DNA of 64,000 nucleotides, taken from contig JAMHXF010000063.1 in assembly GCA_035910535.1 (NCBI GenBank), positions 1-64,000 on the forward strand, given 5' to 3'. This DNA is from Archangium_A sp035910535 (GTDB lineage Bacteria > Myxococcota > Myxococcia > Myxococcales > Myxococcaceae). Within the stretch, counting starts at the first letter, position 1. Each line of letters starts with the position of its first letter. The notes under the pieces were generated by a model, which worked only from the letters and a program-made list of their open reading frames with translations, was not told the DNA's origin and searched no databases. Positions 41,980-50,273 of the stretch are shown here, piece by piece. Position numbers and translations under genes: made by a program.

Positions 41980-42503
41980 GCGTCGCCTGGTTCACGAAGC
42001 TGCACGGGCTCAACGAGGCCGGCCGCTTCGAGGACGTGGTGACGCAGTCGGTGAAGTTCATCGCCGCGCGCCCGAAGGACTACGCGCTGCGCCTGCAGGT
42101 CGGCAAAGCGCTGCTGTCGCTGGGGCGCTTGAAAGAGGCGGCCGCGCAGCTCAACGAAGCGGTGAAGCACTCGAAGGGGCTCGCGGCGTGGCCGTGGTTC
42201 TACGTGGCCGCCGTACACGCGAGGGCCGGTGACAAGGCCGCGATGTTCGACGCGCTCGAGCGCGCACTGCACATCGACCGCAAGCTCGCGAGCGCCGCCC
42301 GCGAGACGCCGTGGTTCGCAGCCTTCTGGAACGTGAAGCGCTTCGAGGCGCTCGTGCCGCAGCTCAAAAAAGAACGCCCGGGTTCAACACGCCCGCCGGG
42401 TCGAGCGTCTGCTTCGCCGCGCGCAACACGGAAGCGAAGAGCTCCGGCCGCTCGAGATCGTACCAGGGGCGGTGCGTCCTCCCGACGGCGTGGTGGTGCG
42501 TAA
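41976..42503 (+). CDS. Short TPR-repeat protein with an antisense-overlapping basic tail
   Basis: This 175-residue reading frame starts at a GTG overlapping the CcmI-like stop. Residues 1-125 form about three TPR helix pairs (KDYALRLQVGKALLSLGRL, then AAAQLNEAVKH and AAMFDALERALHID). From residue 130 the sequence becomes an arginine/serine/alanine-rich tail (ERPGSTRPPGRASASPRA) that lies antisense to the last 140 bp of the AGPS-like gene. The tail looks like read-through of a lost stop near the end of the TPR part, not a designed domain. It could work as an accessory protein of the ccm cluster. Confidence 0.7.
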   Translation: MSVAWFTKLHGLNEAGRFEDVVTQSVKFIAARPKDYALRLQVGKALLSLGRLKEAAAQLNEAVKHSKGLAAWPWFYVAAVHARAGDKAAMFDALERALHIDRKLASAARETPWFAAFWNVKRFEALVPQLKKERPGSTRPPGRASASPRATRKRRAPAARDRTRGGASSRRRGGA

Positions 42504-43890
42504 TCGTTCCACCGGCCTTCGTGAGCGCGTCTGACGCGGCCTGCTTCAGCTCGGCCCACTGCTCCAGCTCGCCGCCCCGCTTCGCGCGCCCCAGAAACGT
42601 GAAGTACGGCGCCGGCCCGTCTGCGTAGACGTGCGTGAAACGACAACTGACGACCCCGCCGCCACACACGCGCTCGAGCGCCGTCGTCATCGCCGCCGTC
42701 ACGCCTTCATACAGCTCGGGAAACGCCCTCCATGTGCACGCGGTCTCGAAGGTGTCGGCCAGCATGCCCAACTGAATCATCGCGTCTTGCAGGTACGGCC
42801 CTTTCAAGAACGACGACCTCCACGTCTCGCCCGGCTTCTTGCCCTGCGAGACGCCGCCGTGTGACGCGGTCACCTGCAGCGCGTGCTCGAGCAGCGCTTC
42901 AACCGGCGCGCCCGCCGACTCGAACGCCAGCACCAGCACCGACGAGCCGTCGAAGGCCACGCCGTTGATCAACGCTTCTTGCGCGTCGAGCAACCGACAG
43001 TTCGCAGGCTGTAACCCTGAGTGCAGCACGTCACGCACCGCGCGCACCGCCGCCGTGAAGCTCTCGAAGTGCACCGACGCGCCCGCGCGCTGCGACGGCT
43101 TCGGGCGAACCCGCACCCACGCTTCGGTGATGACGCCCAGCGTGCCCTCGCTGCCGATGACCAGTCGATTCGGGTCGACGCCCGCCCCGCTCGCCGGGAA
43201 ACGCTTCGTCTCCATCACGCCGCGCGGCGTCACCATGCGCACCGCCTCGACCAGCTCGTCGATGTGCGTCGGCCCGGTCGCGAAGTGCCCACCCGCGCGC
43301 GTGGCGATCCACCCGCCGAGCGTCGAGAACTCGAATGACTGAGGAAAGTGCCGCAGCGTGAAGCCCGACGGCGCCAACTGCGCCTCCAGCGCCGGGCCGA
43401 ACGTGCCGCCTTCGATGCGCGCGACGTGTGAGACGTCGTCGAGCTCGACGACCCGGTTCAGCTTCGCGAGCGAGAGGGTGAGCGCTCCCCGATGCGACGC
43501 GCCCAGCAACGGCTCGACGCCCGCAACGACAGACGAGCCGCCACCAAACGGCGTCACCGACAAACGCTCCCGCTCCGCGATCTCCAACGCCAGCACCAGC
43601 TCGCGCTCGTCGCGCGGGGTCACCACGAAGTCAGGCGCGCTCGAGAAGTCGCCACGGAAGCCACGCACGCGGTCCGGGTACGACTTGCCCATGGCGTGCG
43701 CCGCGCGGTCGACATTCCCGGCCGAGCTGAACGCAGCGAGCTCACCCGGAACCTCGACGCGCGCTGCAGGGACCCGTGGCGCCTGGCTCGCCTCGACTTC
43801 ACTCGCGCCGAAGAACGGCTCCACGCGCGCCTGCGTCTCGTTCAAGTCAGCGGCGGCTTCGGTGTGGCCCCAGCCCCAGAGATTCCTCAT
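42364..43890 (-). CDS. Alkyl-dihydroxyacetone-phosphate synthase-like FAD-binding oxidase
   Basis: The 508-residue protein shows the vanillyl-alcohol-oxidase/AGPS fold: FAD-binding PFGGGSSVVAGVEPL, the EFSTLGGWIATRAGGH and GSEGTLGVITEA segments, and the histidine cluster THHHAVGR (about residue 470), typical of alkyl-DHAP synthase. That enzyme swaps the acyl chain of acyl-DHAP for a fatty alcohol to make ether lipids, which are important in myxobacterial development. The ATG at 43890 has GAGGAG upstream and overlaps the YkgJ-like stop by 4 nt. It overlaps the end of the TPR gene on the opposite strand. A close relative with a different substrate remains possible. Confidence 0.85.
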   Translation of the reverse strand: MRNLWGWGHTEAAADLNETQARVEPFFGASEVEASQAPRVPAARVEVPGELAAFSSAGNVDRAAHAMGKSYPDRVRGFRGDFSSAPDFVVTPRDERELVLALEIAERERLSVTPFGGGSSVVAGVEPLLGASHRGALTLSLAKLNRVVELDDVSHVARIEGGTFGPALEAQLAPSGFTLRHFPQSFEFSTLGGWIATRAGGHFATGPTHIDELVEAVRMVTPRGVMETKRFPASGAGVDPNRLVIGSEGTLGVITEAWVRVRPKPSQRAGASVHFESFTAAVRAVRDVLHSGLQPANCRLLDAQEALINGVAFDGSSVLVLAFESAGAPVEALLEHALQVTASHGGVSQGKKPGETWRSSFLKGPYLQDAMIQLGMLADTFETACTWRAFPELYEGVTAAMTTALERVCGGGVVSCRFTHVYADGPAPYFTFLGRAKRGGELEQWAELKQAASDALTKAGGTITHHHAVGRTHRPWYDLERPELFASVLRAAKQTLDPAGVLNPGVLF

Positions 43891-44489
43891 TTCTTCTCCT
43901 CACCGCGCAGGAACAACTTCGTCTCGAGCTCGCGCAACTTGTCACCCTCGATGCCGGCCTTCACCAACGCGGCGCGCAGCACGTCGGCGCGCGCGTCTTG
44001 CACCACGTGACTGCATTCATCGAACAACGCCGGTACGGCTTCGAACGTCAGGTTCACCGGGTAGTCGCGACACATGAGCGGGCGGCTCTCGTACGAATCG
44101 CAGCGCTTCGTCGCCGCGTCGTAGTGCGTGCAATGAAAGACGAAGACCCGGAAGCGCGCGTCTTGCGCCTTCAACGTGAAGCCGTTCACCACCCGCTGCC
44201 ACCAGAGGTACAGACCTCGCGCGGTCGGCACGTGCCACGTGAAGCGACTGACGGGAACGCTCGGCGACTCGCAACAGCGGCCACAGCCGTTACATGAACC
44301 CAGCAGTCGATATCTCGGCTGTGCGCCCAGCCCACGCGTCACGCGGAGATCGAAGCCCTTCACCCACCGGGCGAGCAGCTTGATGAGCTTTCTGATCGAC
44401 CCGTCGCGCACGGAGCCAGACGGTACCCGCTCAGGGGCTACAAGGCCGCGAAATCCCAGCAGTTCTGAGGCCCTCTTGTCGCACGTCAT
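43887..44489 (-). CDS. YkgJ-family cysteine-cluster protein
   Basis: The 200-residue protein has the YkgJ-type cluster CNGCGRCC in the middle and further cysteines in HCTHYDAATKRC and RPLMCRDYP, a layout thought to bind zinc or an iron-sulfur cluster. The N-terminal part (about 80 residues) is not conserved to my eye and the start is uncertain: an ATG at 44489 was chosen, the frame is open further to 44591, and a GTG nearer the core is possible. It is upstream of the AGPS-like gene with a 4-nt overlap. Its function is not established; it may be an electron carrier or a metal-handling partner. Confidence 0.75.
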   Translation of the reverse strand: MTCDKRASELLGFRGLVAPERVPSGSVRDGSIRKLIKLLARWVKGFDLRVTRGLGAQPRYRLLGSCNGCGRCCESPSVPVSRFTWHVPTARGLYLWWQRVVNGFTLKAQDARFRVFVFHCTHYDAATKRCDSYESRPLMCRDYPVNLTFEAVPALFDECSHVVQDARADVLRAALVKAGIEGDKLRELETKLFLRGEEKK

Positions 44490-44522
44490 CAAAGGGCGTA
44501 CGCGCGCCGACGAGGGCCGACC

Positions 44523-45110
44523 ATGTTCGATCAACCGATCTCGCTCCCGACGAACCGCTTCCGCGTGCACTCCGAAGACCCCGCGTTTCACGTGACGTGG
44601 CGCGGCGGCGGCCGGTTCACCTTGTCGGGAGAGATCGCGTTGAACCCCAGCGCCGAGCTCGACGTGTCGACGCCGAGCGATTCAATCGAGGTCTCGTTGG
44701 CGACCCGCAGCACGCCGACGCACGCGGTCGCCGCACTTCGCCGCGCCCTGCCGCGATCGATCAGCATGCGGCACCTGCCGGTCGTCGACGGCGTGGAGAT
44801 CGTCTTCAACGAAGCGCTGGTGCCGGCCGCGAGCCCGCCGCGTGTTCGCATCTTCAGCACCGACGCACAGCTCCGCGTGCAACAGCTCGACGAGAACCGC
44901 GTCGAGTTTCTCGGCGGCGTGATGAACGACTGCCTCGTCACCATTCTGTGTGACTCGCGCCGCGCGACCGTGAAGCTCGACGCCGGCATGTCGGCGCAGC
45001 TCACCGCGATGCTCGTCGGCGCCAACGTGCCGCACGGCTTCCGCGCGCTGGTCGACGGCCCCATCGTCTCTGTGTGGAAAGACGCCGACTTCTTTTCAGC
45101 CGTCGCGTGA
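44523..45110 (+). CDS. Unknown protein, paralogous to the next gene
   Basis: The 195-residue protein is soluble and predicted to be beta-rich with one or two helices (HAVAALRRALPRSISM, MSAQLTAMLVGANVP). Its middle section, ALRRALPRSISM to NRVEFLGG, aligns by eye with the same order of residues in the gene at 45197 (TLAAALPEG to NRLLLKG), sharing ALP, a central P, LR, NR and G at similar spacing. No domain is recognised. It diverges from the YkgJ gene across 33 bp. Confidence 0.65.
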   Translation: MFDQPISLPTNRFRVHSEDPAFHVTWRGGGRFTLSGEIALNPSAELDVSTPSDSIEVSLATRSTPTHAVAALRRALPRSISMRHLPVVDGVEIVFNEALVPAASPPRVRIFSTDAQLRVQQLDENRVEFLGGVMNDCLVTILCDSRRATVKLDAGMSAQLTAMLVGANVPHGFRALVDGPIVSVWKDADFFSAVA

Positions 45111-45196
45111 AGCAGCCGCTCGTTTCGCCCTCGTTCTGCCAACGACGTTGACGAAATCAGCGAAGCGCGCTCGCGCTCCGTTGGCGAAACCTCTCC

Positions 45197-45802
45197 ATGG
45201 AGTCCGCTGAGGTCACGGAGCCCGTCTCGCTCGTTCACCCACGAGCGGCGCAGGTCTCGGTGCTCGCGAGCGACGGCGGCCTGCAGGTCACCGAAATCAC
45301 CGTCGGTACGTTGCACATCGTCTTCGTGGAATCTGAAGCGCACGTGGCGTCGCTCTCGCTTCGGGTCGACGGCTCGTTCGTCACCATCTCCGTGCCGCGC
45401 GTGCTCGGCCCCGAGTACTTGAAGAAGACGCTCGCGGCCGCGTTGCCCGAAGGCACCCTCGCGCTCGCGCACCCTTCTGACGACGCGCTGATCGTCACCA
45501 TCGCGCGGGCGTACGAAGTCGAGCCGGCGCCGCAGCTGTTCTGCACGTCGTACGACACCACGCTGCGCGCTCGAAAAATCGGCACCAACCGGCTGCTGCT
45601 CAAGGGCATCGCGCGCGGCAAAGGGGATCTCATCATTCGGCTCAACGAGCGCACGTTGACGGTGCGCCCCACGCGCGGAGAAACGCCGCAGCAGCTCGCC
45701 GAGCGCATTCGGGCGCTGCTCGCCGAGTCGCACATCACGCTGCTGACGGTGCCGACCGAGGCCATCGGCGAGGTGACGTTGACGGTATTGCCGCGCTGCT
45801 GA
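45197..45802 (+). CDS. Unknown protein, paralogous to the previous gene
   Basis: The 201-residue protein lies 86 bp after the related gene at 44523. It alternates short strands with charged turns and one long helix near the C-terminus (TPQQLAERIRALLAESH), which matches a helix in the previous protein. No signal peptide, membrane segment or catalytic motif is visible. The 86-bp gap includes a weak 5-bp inverted repeat (CCAAC and GTTGG) and no T-tract, so the two genes may be on one transcript. Function unknown. Confidence 0.65.
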   Translation: MESAEVTEPVSLVHPRAAQVSVLASDGGLQVTEITVGTLHIVFVESEAHVASLSLRVDGSFVTISVPRVLGPEYLKKTLAAALPEGTLALAHPSDDALIVTIARAYEVEPAPQLFCTSYDTTLRARKIGTNRLLLKGIARGKGDLIIRLNERTLTVRPTRGETPQQLAERIRALLAESHITLLTVPTEAIGEVTLTVLPRC

Positions 45803-45821
45803 CGTTGTTAAGGCGCTCCGC

Positions 45822-46637
45822 GTGTTCACCGAAGAGCTCGAAGTCGCGCGGCGCCTCGCGCGCGAGGCCGCTGAAGTCATCAACCGCGTCTACGCTGGCG
45901 CGTTCGACGTCGTGCAGAAAGCCGGCGGCGGAGGCCCCGTCACCGAAGCCGACAAGCGCGCCAACGAGCTGATCGTTCGTGGCCTGCAGAAGGCCTTCCC
46001 CACCGACGAAATCGTCGCGGAGGAATCGACGCACGTCGCGCCGCAACGCAACCGGGTGTGGTTCGTCGACCCGCTCGACGGCACGCGCGAATTCGTCGAT
46101 CGCAACGGCATGTTCGCGGTGCACATCGGGCTCGCCGTCGACGGGGTCGCCGTCGCCGGCGTCGTGCTCGCACCCGTGCAAGGGGCATGTTGGAGCGGCG
46201 CGAAGGGATCGCCGTGCGTGCTCGAGCTCGGCAGTGAACGGCGTGAGCTGATGATGCAGCCGGTGAAGAAGAGCGAAGAGCTCCGCCTGCTCGTCTCGAG
46301 ATCGCACAAGTCGAAGAAGACCGCCGCGATCCGCGACGCGCTCGGCATCACGCAGGTCAAAGAACAGGGCTCGGTCGGCCTCAAGTGCGCGCTGCTGGCG
46401 CTCGGAGAAGCAGACCTCTACCTGCACCCATCAACCATGAGTAATCGATGGGACTCATGTGCCCCACAGGCGGTGATTGAGGCCGCCGGCGGCGTGCTGG
46501 TCGGCTTCGACGGCGTCGCCTACGGCTACGAGGGCCGGGAGATCGTCAACGACCGCGGGCTCGTCGGCTGTCATCGCGACACCTGGGCGATGGTCGGAGC
46601 GGCCTGCGCGAGGTTCGGCCCGACAGCGCAGCGCTGA
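45822..46637 (+). CDS. CysQ-like 3'(2'),5'-bisphosphate nucleotidase / inositol monophosphatase family
   Basis: The 271-residue protein contains the family's metal-binding motifs: VTEADKRAN, the EES glutamates, WFVDPLDGTREFVDRNG (the DPLDGT signature), and the C-terminal WDSCAPQAVIEAAGG. The REFV after DGT fits CysQ/BPNT more than inositol monophosphatase. CysQ hydrolyses 3'-phosphoadenosine 5'-phosphate and related compounds with Mg2+ and so supports sulfate assimilation. A basic segment near residue 150 (SRSHKSKK) is typical of nucleotide binding. It starts with GTG and ends 3 bp from the convergent aminotransferase gene. Confidence 0.88.
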   Translation: MFTEELEVARRLAREAAEVINRVYAGAFDVVQKAGGGGPVTEADKRANELIVRGLQKAFPTDEIVAEESTHVAPQRNRVWFVDPLDGTREFVDRNGMFAVHIGLAVDGVAVAGVVLAPVQGACWSGAKGSPCVLELGSERRELMMQPVKKSEELRLLVSRSHKSKKTAAIRDALGITQVKEQGSVGLKCALLALGEADLYLHPSTMSNRWDSCAPQAVIEAAGGVLVGFDGVAYGYEGREIVNDRGLVGCHRDTWAMVGAACARFGPTAQR

Positions 46638-46640
46638 AAA

Positions 46641-47906
46641 TCACTTCATGTGGGCCGTCACGAGCTCCTGCAGCCGTGACAGCGCGGTCTCCATCGTCGC
46701 CATCGACGGGCCGAACGAGAAGCGCACGTACTGACGAAAGCGCGACCCACGCGAGCTGCGACGCTTGCCGGGGTTCACGTCGAAGAACTCACCGGGCACC
46801 ACGATGACCTTCTTCTCGAGCGCCGCTTTGAAGAAGCCCATGCCGTCATTCAAGGGCGCCGGCAGCTGCGCCACGTTGCCCCACACGTAGAACGTGCCGT
46901 CGGGCGCACGATCGACGCGCACGCCGAGCCGCTGCAACCCCGAGAGCAGGAAGTCACGCTTGCCGCGAAACGCCTGATGAATCGCGTTGGTCTCTTGAAT
47001 GACGTGGTTCTCTTCGAGCAACGGCACCGCCGCGCGCTGAATGGGCTTGCTGCCGCCGCCGTCGAGGAAGCTGCCCGCACTCGCGACGGCGTCGATCACC
47101 TGCTTCGGCCCGATGGTCCACGTCGTACGCCAACCGGGGTAGCGCCAGTTCTTGGTGAGCCCATCGAAGATGATGACGGGGTCGCGGTTCACGTCGTCGA
47201 CGTAGCGCGCGGCGCTCTCGACCGGCAGCCGGCCGGGCGGCGAGCTCCAGATGTAGTGCGAATAGAACTCGTCGACGAGCAGCGCGCACTCGAGCTCCCG
47301 CGAGATGCCGACCCAACGCTCGAGCTCTGCGCCCTGCACCACCTTGCCCGTCGGGTTGCATGGGTTCGACATCAACAGCGCCGACAGCCCGCGCCCCAGA
47401 ATCTCTTTCTTCAGGTCATCAGCGGTGAACGCGTAGCCACGATCTCCCTCGAGCAGAATGGGAATGGGCGTGAACGCCTTGAAGATGTCGAGCAGCTCTT
47501 CGTAGGCCGTGTAGTCGGGCAAAAAGTGGCCGAGGTTCACGTGCCCCAACGCCGCCGCTGCACGCGTGAGCGCCGCGCGACCACCACCCGACACCGCGAC
47601 GTTCTCCGGCCCGTAGAGCGACTTGCGGCCCTTGCGGTAGAGGTTGTTGTAGAGGTTCGCGATCGCCTCGCGCAGCTCCCAGAGGCCGGCCACCGGCGCG
47701 TATTCCTGGTCGTCGATGTCGATTTCGACGTGGTGCACGCGCTTCGGCGCGCCCGGCAACTCACCGGTCTCCGGCTGGCCCTGGCCCAGGTTGCACCAGT
47801 CGGGGTTTCGGGGAGAAAAGCCGAGGCGCGTGGCCTCAGCCGTGACGTAGATGACGCCTGTTCGAGGCACCTGGCGAAACGCTGCGATGTGGAAGTCGTC
47901 ACTCAC
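46641..47906 (-). CDS. PLP-dependent class I/II aminotransferase
   Basis: The 421-residue protein shows fold-type I features: CNLGQGQPETG at the N-terminus, SNPCNPTG, the DEFYSHY aspartate that pairs with the PLP nitrogen, the Schiff-base lysine in FDGLTKNWRYPGWR, and the C-terminal arginine in RQYVRFSFG. It uses PLP to transfer amino groups. The amino and keto acids cannot be named. The GTG start overlaps the glutaredoxin-like stop by 8 bp, so the two are coupled. Confidence 0.88.
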   Translation of the reverse strand: MSDDFHIAAFRQVPRTGVIYVTAEATRLGFSPRNPDWCNLGQGQPETGELPGAPKRVHHVEIDIDDQEYAPVAGLWELREAIANLYNNLYRKGRKSLYGPENVAVSGGGRAALTRAAAALGHVNLGHFLPDYTAYEELLDIFKAFTPIPILLEGDRGYAFTADDLKKEILGRGLSALLMSNPCNPTGKVVQGAELERWVGISRELECALLVDEFYSHYIWSSPPGRLPVESAARYVDDVNRDPVIIFDGLTKNWRYPGWRTTWTIGPKQVIDAVASAGSFLDGGGSKPIQRAAVPLLEENHVIQETNAIHQAFRGKRDFLLSGLQRLGVRVDRAPDGTFYVWGNVAQLPAPLNDGMGFFKAALEKKVIVVPGEFFDVNPGKRRSSRGSRFRQYVRFSFGPSMATMETALSRLQELVTAHMK

Positions 47907-48159
47907 GAAGGGGTACCTCTGCTGCGCGTAGAACCGTCTCGAGCTGGCCTTCGTCGAACCTCAGTTCGAGCCGCTCGATTCCGTCGATGACTAGCACCGG
48001 CACGCGGTACCGGTATTTCGCAAACAGCGCCCCGTCTTCGAGGACGTTGTGAGGCTCGACGGTGAAGGCGAACCGCGCCCGTGCGTCGTCGAGCAGGTCG
48101 AGCGCCTCGTCGCACAACGCACAGCCCGGCTTTCGGTAGACGTGAATCGTCGCAGCCAT
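47899..48159 (-). CDS. Small glutaredoxin-like protein (DUF836-like)
   Basis: The 86-residue protein starts MAATIHVYRKPGCALCDEAL, with a C-x-x-C redox motif (Cys13, Cys16) and the following helix, and has VPVLVIDG with the cis-proline. This resembles the DUF836/glutaredoxin-like group. A longer frame begins at 48222, but the upstream part is antisense to the DUF4388 gene and was rejected. It is divergent from that gene with 22 bp between start codons. It sits upstream of the aminotransferase and overlaps it. Confidence 0.8.
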   Translation of the reverse strand: MAATIHVYRKPGCALCDEALDLLDDARARFAFTVEPHNVLEDGALFAKYRYRVPVLVIDGIERLELRFDEGQLETVLRAAEVPLRE

Positions 48160-48181
48160 GCCTAGAATCGCCTCAACGCAC

Positions 48182-49315
48182 ATGCACGGACTCGCCGGCG
48201 ACTTCTCGACGATGCCTCTCAAGGACCTCGTCGTCTACTTGTGGAATCGGCAGGCGGCGGGGGTGTTGGTGCTCGAGAACCGCGGCGTGCGCAAAGAGGT
48301 GATGCTCGAGAACGGGCACATCTACAACGCCTCGTCGAACCTGCCGCGCGAGTACCTGGGCCAGTACCTCATCAACCTGGGCCACCTCACCGAGGAGCAG
48401 TTTCACAAGGCCTACGCCACGCAGAAAGAGACGAAGGTCTTCCTCGGGAAGATCCTCGAGATGATCGGCGCGGTGAAGACCGAGACGTTGAGCGACGTGC
48501 TCGGCACCAAGTTCCGCGAGACGTTGCTCGACGCCTTCAACTGGGTCGACGGCCAGTTCCGCTTCGACGCCGACAAGAAGCCCACGCTCGCTGAAGGCAT
48601 TCGGGTCGAAGTGCCGTTGATCGAAGTGCACAAAGAAAGCGACTTCCGCCTGCAGGCCTGGAAGTTGATCCGTCAGGCCTTCCCTTCGGGCTCGCACACG
48701 CTCGAGCTGCTCACTGAGAACCTCGCCGAGCCGCCGCGCCCCGGCAGCATCGACCAGAAGATCTTCGTGAGCATCGAAGCGGGCCAGACCATCGACGAGA
48801 TGGCGCTCAAGCTGCACGCCACCGACTACTTTCTCTACAACCGGCTCTACGCGTACTTCCACATGGGCGCGATCAAGGTGCACGAGCCCACCGGCCCGCA
48901 GATCACCATCGACGTCGACCTCGGCCTGGGTGATTCACCGACGGCCTCCCAGCTGCTCGACAACGCGCGCGCCTTCTACGCCAAGAGCAACTTCCGCGAC
49001 GCGTGGGCGCTGAGCCGCCGCAGCAATGAAATCACCCCCACGCTCGACGCCGCGTTGTTGATGCGCCAGATCGAAGTGGCGTGGATGCCGCAGTTGAAGA
49101 CCGACTTCGTTTCGTCGGGCCGCGTGCCGTCGATGCTCATCGGGCCTGAACAGGTCGCGAAGTTGTCGCTCGCCGCGCCCGAGCGCTATCTGCTCTCGCG
49201 CGTCGACGGCAAACGCGACGTCGAGAACATCTTGCGCATCGCTCCGCTGCGAGAGTTCGAAGCGCTCGTGGCGTTCGACCGCTTCCTCACTCAGAAGTGG
49301 ATACGCCTGATCTGA
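48182..49315 (+). CDS. DUF4388-domain protein
   Basis: The 377-residue protein starts with the DUF4388 domain (residues about 1-100): MHGLAGDFSTMPLKDLVVY, VLVLENRGVRKEVMLENGH and LGQYLINLGHLTEEQFH. These are the strand-helix segments found in many myxobacterial signalling proteins. The rest is mostly helical, with a TPR-like stretch and a C-terminal helical domain. The ATG at 48182 is preferred over an ATG at 48158 because the latter would overlap the divergent gene start. DUF4388 proteins may work in signalling or motility circuits; the specific role is unknown. Confidence 0.75.
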   Translation: MHGLAGDFSTMPLKDLVVYLWNRQAAGVLVLENRGVRKEVMLENGHIYNASSNLPREYLGQYLINLGHLTEEQFHKAYATQKETKVFLGKILEMIGAVKTETLSDVLGTKFRETLLDAFNWVDGQFRFDADKKPTLAEGIRVEVPLIEVHKESDFRLQAWKLIRQAFPSGSHTLELLTENLAEPPRPGSIDQKIFVSIEAGQTIDEMALKLHATDYFLYNRLYAYFHMGAIKVHEPTGPQITIDVDLGLGDSPTASQLLDNARAFYAKSNFRDAWALSRRSNEITPTLDAALLMRQIEVAWMPQLKTDFVSSGRVPSMLIGPEQVAKLSLAAPERYLLSRVDGKRDVENILRIAPLREFEALVAFDRFLTQKWIRLI

Positions 49316-49340
49316 ATCTGTGGTTGGGTGCCGCGCCGCA

Positions 49341-50273
49341 ATGGCGGACTTGTCTGAAATCGTGGCCATCTGGAGCGGCGAGACGCGAAGAGCGCTCAAG
49401 AGCGGCCGGGTGCTGGTGTTGTTGGTGCTCTTCGTCATGTTCGTGGGCCTGGCGCTGACGCTGGTCGGCGGTGCGTTGCACCAGGTCAACGCGAAGTTCG
49501 AGCAAGAGGCCGCCATGGCGGGCGCCGACCTGTCGCAGGCCAGCGCGCAGCTCACAGAGCAGAAGAAGCAGTTCCTCAAGATGTTCGTCACCGAAGACGA
49601 GGCGATGCTCGACTCGCTCGCCGCGATCCCCATCGTGCTGCTGGTGGTCTTCAAGCTGACGCTGCGGTTTCTCCCGCTCTTCATCGCGCTCATGGGCTTC
49701 GACCAACTCGCCGGCGAAGTGGGCCCCAAGTCGGTGCGCTACCTCGTGGTGCGCGTGAAGCGAAACTCGATCATCCTCGGCAAGTTGCTCTCGCAGCTGA
49801 CGATCTTCGCGTTGCTGTTGAGCCTCTGCACGTTGCTGATGGTGTTCGTCGCGCGCGTGTTGAATGCAGACTTCGCCACCTCGCAGGTCGCGTTGTGGAC
49901 CTTCAAACTCATCATTTCGTCGCTGGTGCTCTCGCTGGCGTACCTCTCGTTGACCGCGCTCTTCAGCGCCATCACCAGGCAGAGCGGCATCGCGCTGGTG
50001 CTCAACATCATCGCGCTCTTCGTCATCTGGTTCATCGCGCTGGTCGGTGGAGCCTTCCGCTTCCCCGGTGAAGAGGCGGCGCTCAACTCGCTGGCGATGC
50101 TCAAGTCAGAGTCGTGGATCGCGTACCTCCGCTACGCGTCGGTGTGGCACTTCGGAGATGACCTGCTGCACCCGAGCTGGTCACGCGCGTTGCCTGCGGC
50201 GCTGGTGCACGTCGGCTACGGCCTCGGCTTTCTCGGCCTCGCACAGCTCGCGTTGAAGAAGAGGGACCTGTGA
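49341..50273 (+). CDS. ABC-2-type transporter permease
   Basis: The 310-residue protein has an N-terminal membrane segment after an amphipathic helix (TRRALKSGRVLVLLVLFV), a large periplasmic loop of about 70 residues (FEQEAAMAGADLSQASAQL and onward), and five more membrane segments, as in ABC-2 permeases such as NosY/YhfE-type exporters. The ATG at 49341 is preferred to one at 49320. Its stop overlaps the ATPase gene start. It probably exports a lipid, peptide or drug-like molecule, substrate unknown. Confidence 0.8.
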   Translation: MADLSEIVAIWSGETRRALKSGRVLVLLVLFVMFVGLALTLVGGALHQVNAKFEQEAAMAGADLSQASAQLTEQKKQFLKMFVTEDEAMLDSLAAIPIVLLVVFKLTLRFLPLFIALMGFDQLAGEVGPKSVRYLVVRVKRNSIILGKLLSQLTIFALLLSLCTLLMVFVARVLNADFATSQVALWTFKLIISSLVLSLAYLSLTALFSAITRQSGIALVLNIIALFVIWFIALVGGAFRFPGEEAALNSLAMLKSESWIAYLRYASVWHFGDDLLHPSWSRALPAALVHVGYGLGFLGLAQLALKKRDL

